A DNA stretch of 64,000 bases from Novosphingobium sp. (GTDB lineage: Bacteria; Pseudomonadota; Alphaproteobacteria; Sphingomonadales; Sphingomonadaceae). Position numbers and translations under genes: made by a program. Location of the stretch: positions 682,001 through 746,000 of the forward strand of contig JACKKY010000002.1 of the NCBI GenBank assembly GCA_024236175.1. The letters run 5' to 3'. Numbering within the stretch: the stretch's first letter is position 1; every line of letters begins with the position of its first letter. Under the pieces are notes generated by a model. It did no database searches, was not told the DNA's origin, and was given only the letters and a program-made list of their open reading frames with translations. Shown in pieces: positions 9,101 to 18,115 of this stretch.

Positions 9101-10441
9101 ATGACAGGTCGTAAGCAATTCATGTCGCGGGCAGCGCTCGTCCTTGGCTTGACCGCCGCCCTGATGGCGAACGGTGCGTCGGCGCAGGACAACAGCGCGT
9201 CCGGCCTCAACATTCCCGAAGGCGTGAAGATCTTCGAGGAGAACAACCCCAACGTCAGGCGTGCTACGGCCGTGGTCAACGGCGACGTGGTGACCGGCAC
9301 CGACGTCGACCAGCGCCTCGCGCTGATCCTTGCAGCCAACAACAATCCGGTGAGCGAGGAGGAAATGCAGCGCTTGCGGTTGCAGGTGCTGCGCAACCTG
9401 ATCGACGAAACGCTGCAGATCCAGGAGGCCAAGGCTTCCGACGTCGAGATTGCCGATGAGGAAGTCGAGCAGAGCTACGCCCGCGTCGCCTCGCAGAGTT
9501 TCAACGAGAATGTCGAGGCGATGGACGCCTACCTCAGGCGGATCGGCTCCTCGCCCGCCTCGCTCAAGCGGCAGATTCGCGGCGAGCTCGCCTGGCAGCG
9601 GCTGCTGCGGCGCAATGTCGCGCCCTTCGTCAATGTCTCCGAAGAGGAAGTGAACGAAATGCTCGAGCGGCTGCGCGCCGCCAAGGGCACCGACGAATAC
9701 CGGATCGGCGAGATTTTCCTCGCCGCCACGCCGGACGCCAAGCAGCAGGTGTTCGACAACGCCCGCCGCATCGTCGAGCAGCTGCGCCAGGGCGGCAGCT
9801 TCGTCGCCTATGCAAGGCAGTATTCGCAGGCCTCCACCGCGGCGGTCGGCGGAGACCTCGGCTGGATCCGCCTCGCCCAGCTGCCTCCCGAACTGGCGAC
9901 GCCGGCCCGGGAAATGCAGCCCGGCCAGCTGTTCGGCCCGATCGAGCTGAGCGGCGGTTTCTCGATCATCTACCTGATCGACAAGCGCCAGGTGCTGATG
10001 GCCGACCCGCGCGACGCGCTTCTCTCGCTCAAGCAGATTTCCATCAACTTCCCGGCCGGCACCACCGAGGCGCAGGCATCGAAACAGGCCGCGGAATTCG
10101 CCACCGCCATGCGCACCGCAGGCGGCTGCGGCGCGGTGGACAACGTGGCTTCGCAGCTCGGCGCGCAAGTCGTCTCCAACGACCAGATCCGCGCGCGGGA
10201 CCTGCCGGGACCGCTGCAGCAGGCGGTGCTCAACCTGTCGCTGGGCGAAACCTCGCCGCCGTTCGGATCGCTGGACGATGGCGTGCGCGTCCTCATGCTG
10301 TGCGGCCGCGACGACCCCCAGACCGACAGTGGCCCGAGCTTCGACCAGCTGATGGCGCAGATGGAAGACGATCGCATCAACAAGCGCGCCCAGATGTATC
10401 TGCGCGACCTGCGCCGCGACGCGATCATCGAATACAACTGA
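9101..10441 (+). CDS. surA: Periplasmic peptidyl-prolyl isomerase/chaperone, SurA type
   Basis: A 446-residue secreted protein that escorts unfolded outer-membrane proteins through the periplasm. The start at 9101 is preferred over the open frame from 8957 because it opens directly into a signal peptide ending ANGASAQ (residues 1-28). A SurA N-terminal chaperone domain follows. The first parvulin domain spans about 195-300 (YRIGEIFLA, YSQASTAAVGGDLGW, GFSIIYLIDKR). A second, degenerate parvulin-like region follows to the end. Position between lptD and pdxA is the classical imp-surA-pdxA-ksgA order. Confidence 0.92.
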   Translation: MTGRKQFMSRAALVLGLTAALMANGASAQDNSASGLNIPEGVKIFEENNPNVRRATAVVNGDVVTGTDVDQRLALILAANNNPVSEEEMQRLRLQVLRNLIDETLQIQEAKASDVEIADEEVEQSYARVASQSFNENVEAMDAYLRRIGSSPASLKRQIRGELAWQRLLRRNVAPFVNVSEEEVNEMLERLRAAKGTDEYRIGEIFLAATPDAKQQVFDNARRIVEQLRQGGSFVAYARQYSQASTAAVGGDLGWIRLAQLPPELATPAREMQPGQLFGPIELSGGFSIIYLIDKRQVLMADPRDALLSLKQISINFPAGTTEAQASKQAAEFATAMRTAGGCGAVDNVASQLGAQVVSNDQIRARDLPGPLQQAVLNLSLGETSPPFGSLDDGVRVLMLCGRDDPQTDSGPSFDQLMAQMEDDRINKRAQMYLRDLRRDAIIEYN

Positions 10442-10458
10442 CGTGAGGCGCGGGTAAG

Positions 10459-11472
10459 GTGACCGGGCCGGCGCCGCTCGCCGTCTCGCTCGGCGATCCC
10501 GCCGGCATCGGGCCCGAGTTGCTTGCACAGGCCTGGCTGAACCGCCGCGCCGAAGGCTTGCACCCGTTCTTTGCCGTCGGCGGAGCAGAGATCATCGCCG
10601 CCGCCGCGCACCAGTGCGGCCTCGACGTTCCCGTCGTATCAATCTCCGATCCCGCCGAAGCCGTGAAAAGCTTCGACGATGCCCTGCCCGTCCTGGGCGA
10701 CGGCGACGGCGAGTACCGTCCCGGCGAACCCTCCCGGCAGGGAGCCGAACTGGCCCTCGCCTCGCTCACCCGGGCCGCCAGCCTCGCGGTTTCGGGAGCA
10801 GCCGGCGGACTGGTGACCGGCCCGATTTCCAAGGCGCGGCTTGCCGAAGTCGGCTTTTCCCATCCGGGGCAGACGGAGTTCGTCGCCGAAGCCTGCGGCG
10901 TTCCGGTCGACGATGCGGTGATGATGCTGGCGGGTCCGTCGCTGCGCACGGTGCCGTTGACGGTTCACGCAGCGCTGGCCGACGTTCCGTCGCTCCTGAC
11001 CGCCCCGCTGATCGAGCGCCGCGCGACGATCGTCGCCCAAGCCTTGCAGCGCGATTTCGGTATCGAGCATCCGCGCCTCGCAGTGGCCGCGCTCAACCCG
11101 CATGCCGGCGAGGAAGGCCGCATGGGCGACGAGGAGGGCCACGTCATTTCGCCCGCCATCGCCGCGCTGCGCGAACGGGGCATCGATGCCACCGGTCCCC
11201 ACCCGGCCGACGCGCTGTTCGCCCCGCACGAACGGGGTCGCTACGACGTCGCCATCTGCATGTATCACGATCAGGCGCTGATCCCGCTGAAAGCGCTCGA
11301 TTTCGACTCCGGCGTGAACGTCACGCTGGGGCTGCCGGTGATCCGGACCTCGGCCGACCACGGCACCGCTTTCGCCATTGCCGGCAAACGGCAGGCCCGC
11401 CCCGGCGCGACGATCGCCGCGATCCGGCTGGCTGGAGAATGCGCAGCGCGGCGGCTGGGCACGCAAGGATGA
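10459..11472 (+). CDS. pdxA: 4-hydroxythreonine-4-phosphate dehydrogenase
   Basis: A 337-residue NAD-dependent enzyme that oxidises 4-phosphohydroxy-threonine in the DXP-dependent route to pyridoxal phosphate. The three metal-binding histidines are visible in PLTVHAALADV, NPHAGEEG and MYHDQALIPLKAL. The N-terminal VSLGDPAGIGPELL is the family signature. The start is a GTG at 10459, with GCGGGTAAG before it, 17 bp after surA. rsmA follows across an inverted-repeat element. Confidence 0.96.
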   Translation: MTGPAPLAVSLGDPAGIGPELLAQAWLNRRAEGLHPFFAVGGAEIIAAAAHQCGLDVPVVSISDPAEAVKSFDDALPVLGDGDGEYRPGEPSRQGAELALASLTRAASLAVSGAAGGLVTGPISKARLAEVGFSHPGQTEFVAEACGVPVDDAVMMLAGPSLRTVPLTVHAALADVPSLLTAPLIERRATIVAQALQRDFGIEHPRLAVAALNPHAGEEGRMGDEEGHVISPAIAALRERGIDATGPHPADALFAPHERGRYDVAICMYHDQALIPLKALDFDSGVNVTLGLPVIRTSADHGTAFAIAGKRQARPGATIAAIRLAGECAARRLGTQG

Positions 11473-11480
11473 AAATTGCC

Positions 11481-11548
11481 GTCATTCCCGCGAAAGCGGG
11501 AACCCAGTCCCGGCGTTGCTTCCGGGTTCCCGCTTTCGCGGGAATGGC
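11481..11548. repeat. REP-like hairpin element, copy 1
   Basis: Two outward arms of about 25-28 bases are near-perfect reverse complements. Each arm carries its own mini-hairpin CCCGCGAAAGCGGG with a GAAA loop. It fills the pdxA-rsmA gap without breaking the reading frame upstream of rsmA. A second copy of the same unit is at 57954-58030. Confidence 0.9.
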
Positions 11549-11565
11549 GATACAAGGCGGTCCTA

Positions 11566-12384
11566 ATGCCTGATCTCCCGCCCCTGCGCGAAGTCATTGC
11601 CCGGCACGGACTTTCGGCCTCCAAGGCGCTCGGCCAGAATTTCCTGCTCGACGAGCAGTTGCTCGACCGCATCGCCGCCATTCCCGGCGATCTGGCGGAC
11701 AGGGCCGTGCTGGAAGTCGGCCCCGGACCGGGAGGGCTCACCCGCGCCCTGCTGCGGGCGGGAGCGCGGGTCACGGCCATCGAGATGGACCGGCGCTGCC
11801 TGCCTGCTCTCGCCGAACTGGGCGAAGCCTTCCCCGGCAAGCTGCGCGTGATCGAGGGAGACGCGCTGAAGACCGATCCGGCCACCCTGTTCGACGAGCC
11901 CTACGCGATCGTCGCCAACCTGCCCTACAATGTCGGCACGGCGCTGTTCACAGGCTGGCTGTCCGGTGAGGACTGGCCGCCGCAATGGACCTCGCTGACG
12001 CTGATGTTCCAGGAGGAGGTCGCCCGGCGGATCACCGCGCAATCGGGCACCGCCGCCTACGGCCGGCTGGCGGTCCTCGCGCAGTGGCGCTCGAAGGCCA
12101 GGCTGGCGATGAAGGTTCACCGCAGCGCCTTCACCCCGCCGCCCAAGGTGATGAGCGCCATCGTTCACGTGGTGCCGGGCGAGATGCCCGGGGGCGTCTC
12201 GGCGCGGGTTCTCGAAAGGGTCACGGAAGCCGCCTTCGGCCAGCGCCGCAAGATGCTGCGCCAGAGCCTGAAGGGCCTGCCCGGCGCGCTCGACGCGCTC
12301 GAGCGGGTCGGTATCGATCCGCAGCGCAGGGCGGAAACGCTCAGCGTCGATGAATTCGTGGAAGTGGCCCGCGTCCTATCGTGA
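11566..12384 (+). CDS. rsmA: 16S rRNA dimethyladenosine transferase
   Basis: A 272-residue SAM-dependent enzyme (KsgA) that dimethylates two adjacent adenines in helix 45 of 16S rRNA late in 30S assembly. SAM motif I is VLEVGPGPGGLTR (48-60) and the catalytic motif IV is NLPY at 118-121. GQNFLLD near residue 23 is the family N-terminal signature. The ATG at 11566 is chosen because AAGGCGG lies upstream; an open extension to 11476 passes through the repeat element and is not protein-like. The 3' end overlaps the convergent PilZ gene by 9 bp. Confidence 0.96.
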   Translation: MPDLPPLREVIARHGLSASKALGQNFLLDEQLLDRIAAIPGDLADRAVLEVGPGPGGLTRALLRAGARVTAIEMDRRCLPALAELGEAFPGKLRVIEGDALKTDPATLFDEPYAIVANLPYNVGTALFTGWLSGEDWPPQWTSLTLMFQEEVARRITAQSGTAAYGRLAVLAQWRSKARLAMKVHRSAFTPPPKVMSAIVHVVPGEMPGGVSARVLERVTEAAFGQRRKMLRQSLKGLPGALDALERVGIDPQRRAETLSVDEFVEVARVLS

Positions 12385-12873
12385 CGGGGCCTGGGCAACC
12401 CGCTCGCCCGCCATGGCGGCTTTGGCCTCGCCCAGCGACTGCATCGAATCGCCCACGAAATCGGCGACAACCAGCGTAGCCGCGGCACCGGCGGCCATGA
12501 ACACCAGGAACTGGATCTTGCGCGAGATGTTCGACCGATCGGCCGAGGCGCGCGCCTTCTGCTTGCGCACCGCTTCCTTGTGCTTGAGCGTCACCCCGTC
12601 ACTGTCGCCGGAAATCAGGGAAATGACGCTGATCCGCTCCCGCAGGGCGACGCCGAAGCGGCGCATGTCGGACCATTTGACTTCGCCGACCAGCCGGTTG
12701 TCGCCGACCTTGATTTCCACGATCTCGCCGCGCCTGGGCGGGTTGTCGGCGGTCGCCGCCAGCCCGCGCGAGGATACGTTGACGATGCAGGCGTCCTGCT
12801 CCTGGCCCGAGCCGCGCAGGCGGGCCCGGGCGAGCATCTGCGTGCGTTCCTCTATCCGTGGCTTCTGCTGCAA
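12376..12873 (-). CDS. PilZ-domain protein with C-terminal membrane segment
   Basis: A 165-residue protein. Residues 1-95 resemble a PilZ domain, the fold that often binds cyclic di-GMP: an R-rich N terminus (PRIEERTQMLARARLRG), CIVNVSSRGLAA (the N/DxSxxG motif) and VGEVKWSDMRRFGVAL. Residues about 118-140 (IQFLVFMAAGAAATLVVADF) form one transmembrane helix. The RxxxR loop is not fully canonical, so c-di-GMP binding is inferred, not shown. Convergent with rsmA. Confidence 0.8.
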   Translation of the reverse strand: MQQKPRIEERTQMLARARLRGSGQEQDACIVNVSSRGLAATADNPPRRGEIVEIKVGDNRLVGEVKWSDMRRFGVALRERISVISLISGDSDGVTLKHKEAVRKQKARASADRSNISRKIQFLVFMAAGAAATLVVADFVGDSMQSLGEAKAAMAGERVAQAPSR

Positions 12874-12982
12874 GCGACCCTGCCCGATCCCCGTTTAACG
12901 GACCGAAACTAAGGGTGAATGATTAGCGGCCGGTTAAGCCCGGTTAAGATTGTTCAAGCGCCTGGCCGGGCAGAACTACGGG

Positions 12983-15091
12983 TCAGGCGGTCGCCTTCTT
13001 CTTGCGTCGCCAGGCATGGAGCAACGGCTCGGTATAGCCGCTGGGCTGCTCGACGCCCTTGAAGACGAGGTCGCATGCGGCCTGGAAGGCCATACTCGTC
13101 TCCCAGTTGCCCGCCATCGGCTCGTAGAGCGGGTCGCCGGCGTTCTGCGCGTCGACCTTGGCCGCCATGCGATGGAGCGATTCCATCACCTGCTCCTTCG
13201 TGCACACGCCGTGGAGCAGCCAGTTGGCCATGTGCTGGCTGGAAATGCGCAAGGTCGCGCGATCTTCCATCAGGCCGACATCGTTGATGTCCGGCACCTT
13301 GGAGCAGCCGACACCCTGGTCGATCCAGCGCACGACGTAGCCGAGCAGGCCCTGCGCGTTGTTGTCCAGCTCCTCGCGCACTTCCTGCTCCGACCAGTTG
13401 GTGCCGCCGGCCAGCGGAATGCGCAGCAGCACGTCGAGGCTCGGCACGGGCTCGCCGCCAAGCTCCTTCTGCACATCGAACACGTCGATGTCGTGATAAT
13501 GCATGGCGTGGAGCGTCGCCGCGGTCGGCGACGGCACCCAGGCAGTGTTGGCGCCCGCCTTGGGATGGACGGTCTTTTCCGCCATCATCGCGCCCATCCG
13601 GTCGGGCGCGGCCCACATGCCCTTGCCGATCTGGGCCCGGCCGGACAGTCCGTGCTGCAGCCCGATCGCGACATTGCGCTTCTCGTAGCACTGGATCCAG
13701 TCAGTGCCTTTCATCTCGTTCTTGCGGATCATCGGCCCGGCCCGCATCGAGGTGTGGATCTCGTCGCCGGTGCGATCGAGGAAGCCGGTGTTGATGAAGA
13801 CGATGCGCTCACGCACCGCATGGATGCACGCGCCGAGATTGGCGCTCGTGCGGCGCTCCTCGTCCATCACGCCGACTTTCACCGTGTTGCGATCGAGACC
13901 CAGCAGGTCCTCGACCGCGTCGAACAGGTCGTTGGTGAAAGCGCACTCTTCCGGCCCGTGCATCTTCGGCTTGACGATGTATATGCTGCCGGTGCGGGAA
14001 TTGCTGTACCTGCCCAGCCCCTTCACGTCATGCGCGCCGATGGCGCTGGTGATCACCGCGTCCATGATGCCTTCGGGAATCTCGCTGCCGTCTTCCAGCA
14101 GGATGGCCGGGTTGGTCATCAGGTGGCCGACATTGCGCACGAACAGCAGGCTGCGGCCCGGAAGCACGTGGCGGGCGCCGTTCAGCGCGGTCCACTCGCG
14201 GTCCGCCGCCAGCTCGCGGGTGATCGTCCTGCCGCCCTTGTCGAAAGTGTCGGTCAGGTCGCCCCGGATGAGGCCCAGCCAGTTGCCGTAGGCGAGCAGC
14301 TTGTCCTCGGCATCGACGGCCGCGACCGAATCCTCGAGGTCGACGATGGTCGTCAGCGCCGCTTCGAGGATGATGTCGGCGATGCCCGCCTTGTCCGTGG
14401 AACCCACCGGGTGCGAACGGTCCATCACCAGCTCGATATTGAGGCCGTTGTGCTCCAGCAGCAGGCCGCCGTCGCGATGGCCGATCAGCACTGCGCTATC
14501 GGCGAGCGGCGGATCGCCCGCCCCGTCCCAGTCGCTCCAGCTCATGCCGGACAGCGGCACCACCCTGTCGAGGAAGGCCCGTCCCGCCTTGATCACTTCC
14601 GCGCCGCGCTGCTCGTCGTACCCGCCCGGACGGGCCGGCGGGGCATCGAGCGCGTCGGTGCCGTAATAGGCATCGTAGAGGCTGCCCCAGCGCGCGTTGG
14701 CGGCATTGAGCAGGAAGCGGGCGTTGAGCACCGGCACGACCAGCTGCGGGCCGGCCATCTTCGCGATTTCGCGATCGACGTTTTCGGTGGTGACGTCGAA
14801 GTCGCCGGGCTCGGGCACGAGGTAGCCGATCCCGGTCAGGAAGGCGCGGTACTCATCCGGGTCGAGCGGCTTGCCGGCGCGGGCCTGATGCCATTCGTCG
14901 ATCTGCGCTTGAAGCGAATCGCGCCTGGCCAGAAGTTCCCGGTTACGCGGCGCGAAGCTGTTCACGAGCGCTGCAAAACCCTGCCAGAAGGCACCGGCGT
15001 CCTGGCCCAGCGGCGCCAGCACATCGCCTTCGATGAATTGCGCCAGACCGGCGTCGACCTTGAGCCCGGAACGTTCAACCCTGTCCGTCAT
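12983..15091 (-). CDS. glcB: Malate synthase G
   Basis: A 702-residue cytoplasmic TIM-barrel enzyme that condenses glyoxylate with acetyl-CoA to malate, the second step of the glyoxylate shunt. Typical segments are TTIVDLEDSVAAVDAEDK, the catalytic region GLNIELVMDR, KPKMHGPEECAFT and the C-terminal YVVRWIDQGVGCSKVPDI. The start at 15091 (MTDRVERSGLKVD) has GAGGTAAG adjacent; the frame stays open 198 bp further but that stretch is not MSG-like. Length fits form G. Isocitrate lyase is not in the window. Confidence 0.96.
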   Translation of the reverse strand: MTDRVERSGLKVDAGLAQFIEGDVLAPLGQDAGAFWQGFAALVNSFAPRNRELLARRDSLQAQIDEWHQARAGKPLDPDEYRAFLTGIGYLVPEPGDFDVTTENVDREIAKMAGPQLVVPVLNARFLLNAANARWGSLYDAYYGTDALDAPPARPGGYDEQRGAEVIKAGRAFLDRVVPLSGMSWSDWDGAGDPPLADSAVLIGHRDGGLLLEHNGLNIELVMDRSHPVGSTDKAGIADIILEAALTTIVDLEDSVAAVDAEDKLLAYGNWLGLIRGDLTDTFDKGGRTITRELAADREWTALNGARHVLPGRSLLFVRNVGHLMTNPAILLEDGSEIPEGIMDAVITSAIGAHDVKGLGRYSNSRTGSIYIVKPKMHGPEECAFTNDLFDAVEDLLGLDRNTVKVGVMDEERRTSANLGACIHAVRERIVFINTGFLDRTGDEIHTSMRAGPMIRKNEMKGTDWIQCYEKRNVAIGLQHGLSGRAQIGKGMWAAPDRMGAMMAEKTVHPKAGANTAWVPSPTAATLHAMHYHDIDVFDVQKELGGEPVPSLDVLLRIPLAGGTNWSEQEVREELDNNAQGLLGYVVRWIDQGVGCSKVPDINDVGLMEDRATLRISSQHMANWLLHGVCTKEQVMESLHRMAAKVDAQNAGDPLYEPMAGNWETSMAFQAACDLVFKGVEQPSGYTEPLLHAWRRKKKATA

Positions 15092-15342
15092 CTTACCTCG
15101 CAAATTCTGCACCGCCCCGCGCGCAAGGACGCGGCGGACGGAAATTCGACATGCCCTGGGGAAGGAACGATGCGGGCCTATGCCGCATCGCAAGATGAAT
15201 GGCAACGGGCGCTTGGCGCAGCCCCCGCCCCCGGGTCTGCCGTCGGAAGGCTTTACACGCGCCGCGGCGTTAACCAGCGTCTTGCGCACGAATCCGTATC
15301 TGGCATGATGGTTGCTGTTTGCCGGGTTAGGAAAGGTTAAGG

Positions 15343-15588
15343 ATGGTAGGGAAGATCGGCAGCCTCTTCGTGATCAAGACCAGGCTCGAGGCCTTCCTGA
15401 TCATCTATGCGCTCGCGCTGGGCGCTGTGGAGCGCGGCAGCGTCTACCTGCACCGCTTCCCGGGAGTAGGCGGAAAGCTGCTGTTCCTGGCCTGCACCTG
15501 CGCGGTTTTCCTGGCCGGGGCGAAAATCCTCGATTGCCTGCGCTTCGAGCGCGAACGGCGCGAGGCGGAAGCCGACACGCAAGCGTGA
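15343..15588 (+). CDS. Small two-helix membrane protein, unknown function
   Basis: An 81-residue protein with a good binding site (GGAAAGGTTAAGG) before the ATG at 15343. Two hydrophobic stretches, about residues 17-30 (EAFLIIYALALGAVERG) and 43-62 (GKLLFLACTCAVFLAGAKIL), predict two membrane passes, followed by a charged coiled tail (CLRFERERREAEADTQA). It lies alone between glcB and the tmRNA gene. I recognise no family. Confidence 0.65.
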   Translation: MVGKIGSLFVIKTRLEAFLIIYALALGAVERGSVYLHRFPGVGGKLLFLACTCAVFLAGAKILDCLRFERERREAEADTQA

Positions 15589-15628
15589 AGAGCACGTCGC
15601 GGGAGCCATGGTCGAGCATCGGGAAAGT

Positions 15629-15969
15629 GGAGGGATTCTGTTGCTACGTTCCCTCCGGACGCCCGGAATCCGCTTCTGTTGCCCGGTGGGTCCAACCGCG
15701 CTTTAGCTTTGTAAATTCGGGCCGTTAGGCCGTAAAATTACGCGGCAATAGCGAGTGCTTCATTGTCATTGGCACTTGTGTGTTTTGAGCCTTTTACGGG
15801 TTACTCAGCCCGGGCGAAAACAGTGCTTTTCAACACACGTCGATCCTGGTTCGGCCCCGTCAGAATTCCCGGAAAACCGGGCTTTATGGTGGAGCCGCCG
15901 GGTACTGCCCCCGGGTCCGCTGTGCCTATTGCACACCGCAATTTATCGCCATAGCCGGCCGAAACCGGC
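15629..15969 (-). ncRNA. ssrA: tmRNA, two-piece circularly permuted (alphaproteobacterial) form
   Basis: tmRNA rescues stalled ribosomes and tags the nascent protein for proteolysis. On the minus strand the acceptor piece comes first and ends in GGCTCCACCA at 15887, with a T-arm (CCGGG stem, GGCAGTA loop). A 28-base spacer with a small hairpin follows, then the coding piece begins GGGGCCGAACCAGGATCGAC at 15858. The first seven bases of the coding piece pair with CGGCTCC of the acceptor piece to make the acceptor stem. The tag frame at 15773-15738 reads ANDNEALAIAA then UAA. Outer limits are approximate: the 3' limit is set at a GGAGGGA/TCCCTCC hairpin. Overlapping short open frames here are spurious. 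Confidence 0.93.
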
Positions 15970-15975
15970 AGGCCC

Positions 15976-16003
15976 TATATAGCGACGGCAAGCTTAATGT
16001 GAA
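15976..16003 (-). promoter_or_regulatory. Likely promoter of the tmRNA gene
   Basis: Minus-strand TTCACA (15998-16003) and TATATA (15976-15981) are separated by 16 bases, placing a start site near 15969, just before the acceptor-piece hairpin. Assigned by pattern only. Confidence 0.45.
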
Positions 16004-16016
16004 GTGAGCGGCGATG

Positions 16017-16040
16017 CCCCTTCCCGCATGCAGGAAGGGG
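16017..16040 (-). terminator. Terminator-like hairpin after mscL
   Basis: CCCCTTCC and GGAAGGGG make an 8-bp stem with an 8-base loop, 7 bases after the mscL stop codon. There is no strong T-run, so it may serve only as a boundary between mscL and the tmRNA promoter. Confidence 0.45.
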
Positions 16041-16047
16041 ACAGGTT

Positions 16048-16476
16048 TCACCCCCGCTTCCTGAGCTCGTCCCTGATCTCGGTCAGCAGGTCGATCTCGC
16101 TCGGCCCGGCGGGCGGCGCCTCTTCCTCCTGCGCCTTCATCATGCGGTTGGCAGTGCGCACCAGCAGGAAGATGATGAACGCCAGGATCAGGAAATTGAT
16201 CACGGCGCTGATGAAAGCGCCATAGCCGATCATCGCCGCGCCCGCTTCCTTGAGCGCCGCATAATCGCCCAGCGACCCTTCATAGCCGTCCGGAACGCTC
16301 AGCAGCACGAAGTAGTTGGTGAAATCCGCGCCGCCGAACAGTGCGCCGATGATCGGCATGATGATTTCGTCGGTCAGCGACGAGACAATCGCGCCGAACG
16401 CCGCGCCGATGATGACGGCTACCGCCAGATCCAGCACATTGCCCTTGGCGATGAACTCCTTGAATTCCTTGAGCAT
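16048..16476 (-). CDS. mscL: Large-conductance mechanosensitive channel
   Basis: A 142-residue inner-membrane protein that forms a pentameric emergency pore under hypo-osmotic shock. The N-terminal amphipathic segment MLKEFKEFIAKGNVLDLAVA leads into TM1 (AVIIGAAFGAIVSSL), a periplasmic loop, TM2 (ISAVINFLILAFIIFLLVR) and a charged cytoplasmic helix (EIDLLTEIRDELRK). All standard MscL parts are present. GGGGGGAAGGACAAC precedes the ATG. Confidence 0.97.
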   Translation of the reverse strand: MLKEFKEFIAKGNVLDLAVAVIIGAAFGAIVSSLTDEIIMPIIGALFGGADFTNYFVLLSVPDGYEGSLGDYAALKEAGAAMIGYGAFISAVINFLILAFIIFLLVRTANRMMKAQEEEAPPAGPSEIDLLTEIRDELRKRG

Positions 16477-16658
16477 GTTGTCCTTCCCCCCGCGTTTCGG
16501 GCGAGTTCCTGCGAATTGTTGCCCCGACAGTCATGCCGCCGAAATCGCCATTTGTTAAGGCCCGGCGCGTCGCGGCGCTTGAACGGCTCGGTTCGGCCGC
16601 TACATTCGCGCCGCAGACCGGGCGATGCATGACCCGGCAGTCATTGAGGACCATTCGC

Positions 16659-17273
16659 ATGAGCCAATCGCTTCCCGCCCGCCTGATCCGCTTCGCCTTT
16701 GCCGCCCTAGCGGCATCCGCCCTTGCGGCCTGCGGCATCAACAGCGTGCCGACTGCCGAGGAAAACGCCAAGGCCAAGTGGGCCGACGTGCAGGCCGCGT
16801 TCCAGGAACGCGCCAACCTGATTCCCAATCTCGCCGAAGTGGCGAAGGGCGCCGCCGAGCAGGAAAAGGAGATCCTGACCGGGGTCGTCGAAGCCCGCGC
16901 CAAGGCAACCAGCATCCAGCTCAACGCGGAGGATCTCAACGATCCGGCGAAAATGGCGCAGTTCCAGGCCGCGCAGCAGCAGCTTTCCAGCTCGCTGGCC
17001 GGTTTCGGACGGCTGCTCGCCAATTTCGAGCGCTATCCCGAGCTCAAGAGCATCGCCAACTACCAGATGCTGCAGAGCCAGCTGGAAGGCCAGGAGAACC
17101 GCATCCGCATCTCGATCCGCGACTACAACGAGGCGGTGCGCGACTATAACACCCGCGTGCGCACCTTCCCCGAGATGATCGGCGCGATGATCCGCGGGGC
17201 CGAGCCGATGGTGCCCTACCAGGCGGTCACCCCCGGCGCCGAAGTGGCGCCCAGCCTAGAAGGTAAGATGTAA
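16659..17273 (+). CDS. LemA-family lipoprotein
   Basis: A 204-residue protein. The start at 16659 is chosen because it opens straight into a lipoprotein signal peptide whose lipobox is ALAAC (Cys about residue 25); GAGGA lies upstream. The rest is the LemA helical bundle: NAKAKWADVQAAFQERANL, LIPNLAEVAKGAAEQEKEIL, and the terminal YNEAVRDYNTRVRTFPEM, a typical signature. The molecular function of LemA proteins is not settled. It heads a rightward group with two TPM-domain genes, a pairing seen widely in bacteria. Confidence 0.93.
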   Translation: MSQSLPARLIRFAFAALAASALAACGINSVPTAEENAKAKWADVQAAFQERANLIPNLAEVAKGAAEQEKEILTGVVEARAKATSIQLNAEDLNDPAKMAQFQAAQQQLSSSLAGFGRLLANFERYPELKSIANYQMLQSQLEGQENRIRISIRDYNEAVRDYNTRVRTFPEMIGAMIRGAEPMVPYQAVTPGAEVAPSLEGKM

Positions 17274-17290
17274 TCGCAGGGCCATCCCCT

Positions 17291-18106
17291 TTGGCTGACT
17301 ATCGCGGGCAATCAGGGCAGCACGCCGCCGGCCGTCGCTTCTTCGCAACGGTCGCGGCGCTGCTGCTCGCCGGCTTCGCCCTGCTCTCGCCCGGGCACGG
17401 CCTGGCGCAGGAATTCCCCGAGCTCACCGGCCGGGTCGTCGATGCCGCCGACATCATCCCGGACGATATCGAGGCGCGCCTGACCCAGAAGCTCGAGGCG
17501 CTGGAAACCCAGTCGCAGCGCCAGCTCGTGGTCGCGACGCTGCCGAGCCTGCAGGGCTACGAGATTTCCGACTACGGCTACCAGCTCGGACGGCACTGGG
17601 GCATCGGCGACAAGGAGCGCAACGACGGCGCGCTGCTGATCGTCGCGCCCAGCGAACGCAAGCTGCGCATCGAGGTCGGCTACGGGCTCGAACCGGTGCT
17701 GACCGACGGGCTGTCCTCGCTCATCGTCAACCAGACGATCGTTCCGCGCTTCAAGGAAGGCGACATGGCCGGCGGCATCGAAGCCGGCACCGACGCGATC
17801 ATCGAGCAGCTCACCCTGCCCGAGGAAGAGGCGATGCGGATCGCCGCCGAGGCCAACAAGCCGCCCGAGACGCGGATCACCTTCACCGCCGTGATCTTCA
17901 TGCTGTTCATCATTTTCTTCTTCGTGCTGCCGATCCTGCGCGCCATTTTCGGGCTCGGCGGCGGGCGCCATCACGGCTCGCGCAGCGGCCCGATCGTCTG
18001 GGCGCCGGGAGGCTTTTCCGGCGGACGCAGCTCGGGCGGTTTCAGCGGCGGATTTTCCGGAGGCGGCGGCAGCTTCGGCGGCGGCGGCTCTTCGGGAAGC
18101 TGGTAG
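17291..18106 (+). CDS. TPM-domain membrane protein (YgcG type)
   Basis: A 271-residue protein. A signal peptide covers residues about 12-38 (ending GHGLAQ). The TPM (TLP18.3/Psb32/MOLO-1) domain follows at about 45-175 (GRVVDAADIIPDDIEARL, QRQLVVATLPSLQGYEI, LRIEVGYGLEPVLTDGL). One membrane helix lies near 198-218, then a glycine/serine-rich tail (GGFSGGRSSGGFSGGFSGGG) ends in W. The first codon is TTG at 17291; no ATG fits before the signal peptide. LemA and a second TPM gene flank it. Confidence 0.9.
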   Translation: MADYRGQSGQHAAGRRFFATVAALLLAGFALLSPGHGLAQEFPELTGRVVDAADIIPDDIEARLTQKLEALETQSQRQLVVATLPSLQGYEISDYGYQLGRHWGIGDKERNDGALLIVAPSERKLRIEVGYGLEPVLTDGLSSLIVNQTIVPRFKEGDMAGGIEAGTDAIIEQLTLPEEEAMRIAAEANKPPETRITFTAVIFMLFIIFFFVLPILRAIFGLGGGRHHGSRSGPIVWAPGGFSGGRSSGGFSGGFSGGGGSFGGGGSSGSW

Positions 18107-18115
18107 GAGAAGACG

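Noticed and set aside
11476..11565. N-terminal extension of rsmA
   Set aside because: The stretch is the inverted-repeat element read in frame; the family N terminus begins at 11566 and has its own binding site.
12950..15340. Long plus-strand open frame (about 800 codons)
   Set aside because: Antisense to glcB; same GC-rich shadow effect and no protein-like composition.
15755..15982. Short plus-strand open frames with in-frame ATG
   Set aside because: They lie on the opposite strand of the tmRNA gene, whose CCA end, acceptor stem and tag frame are convincing.
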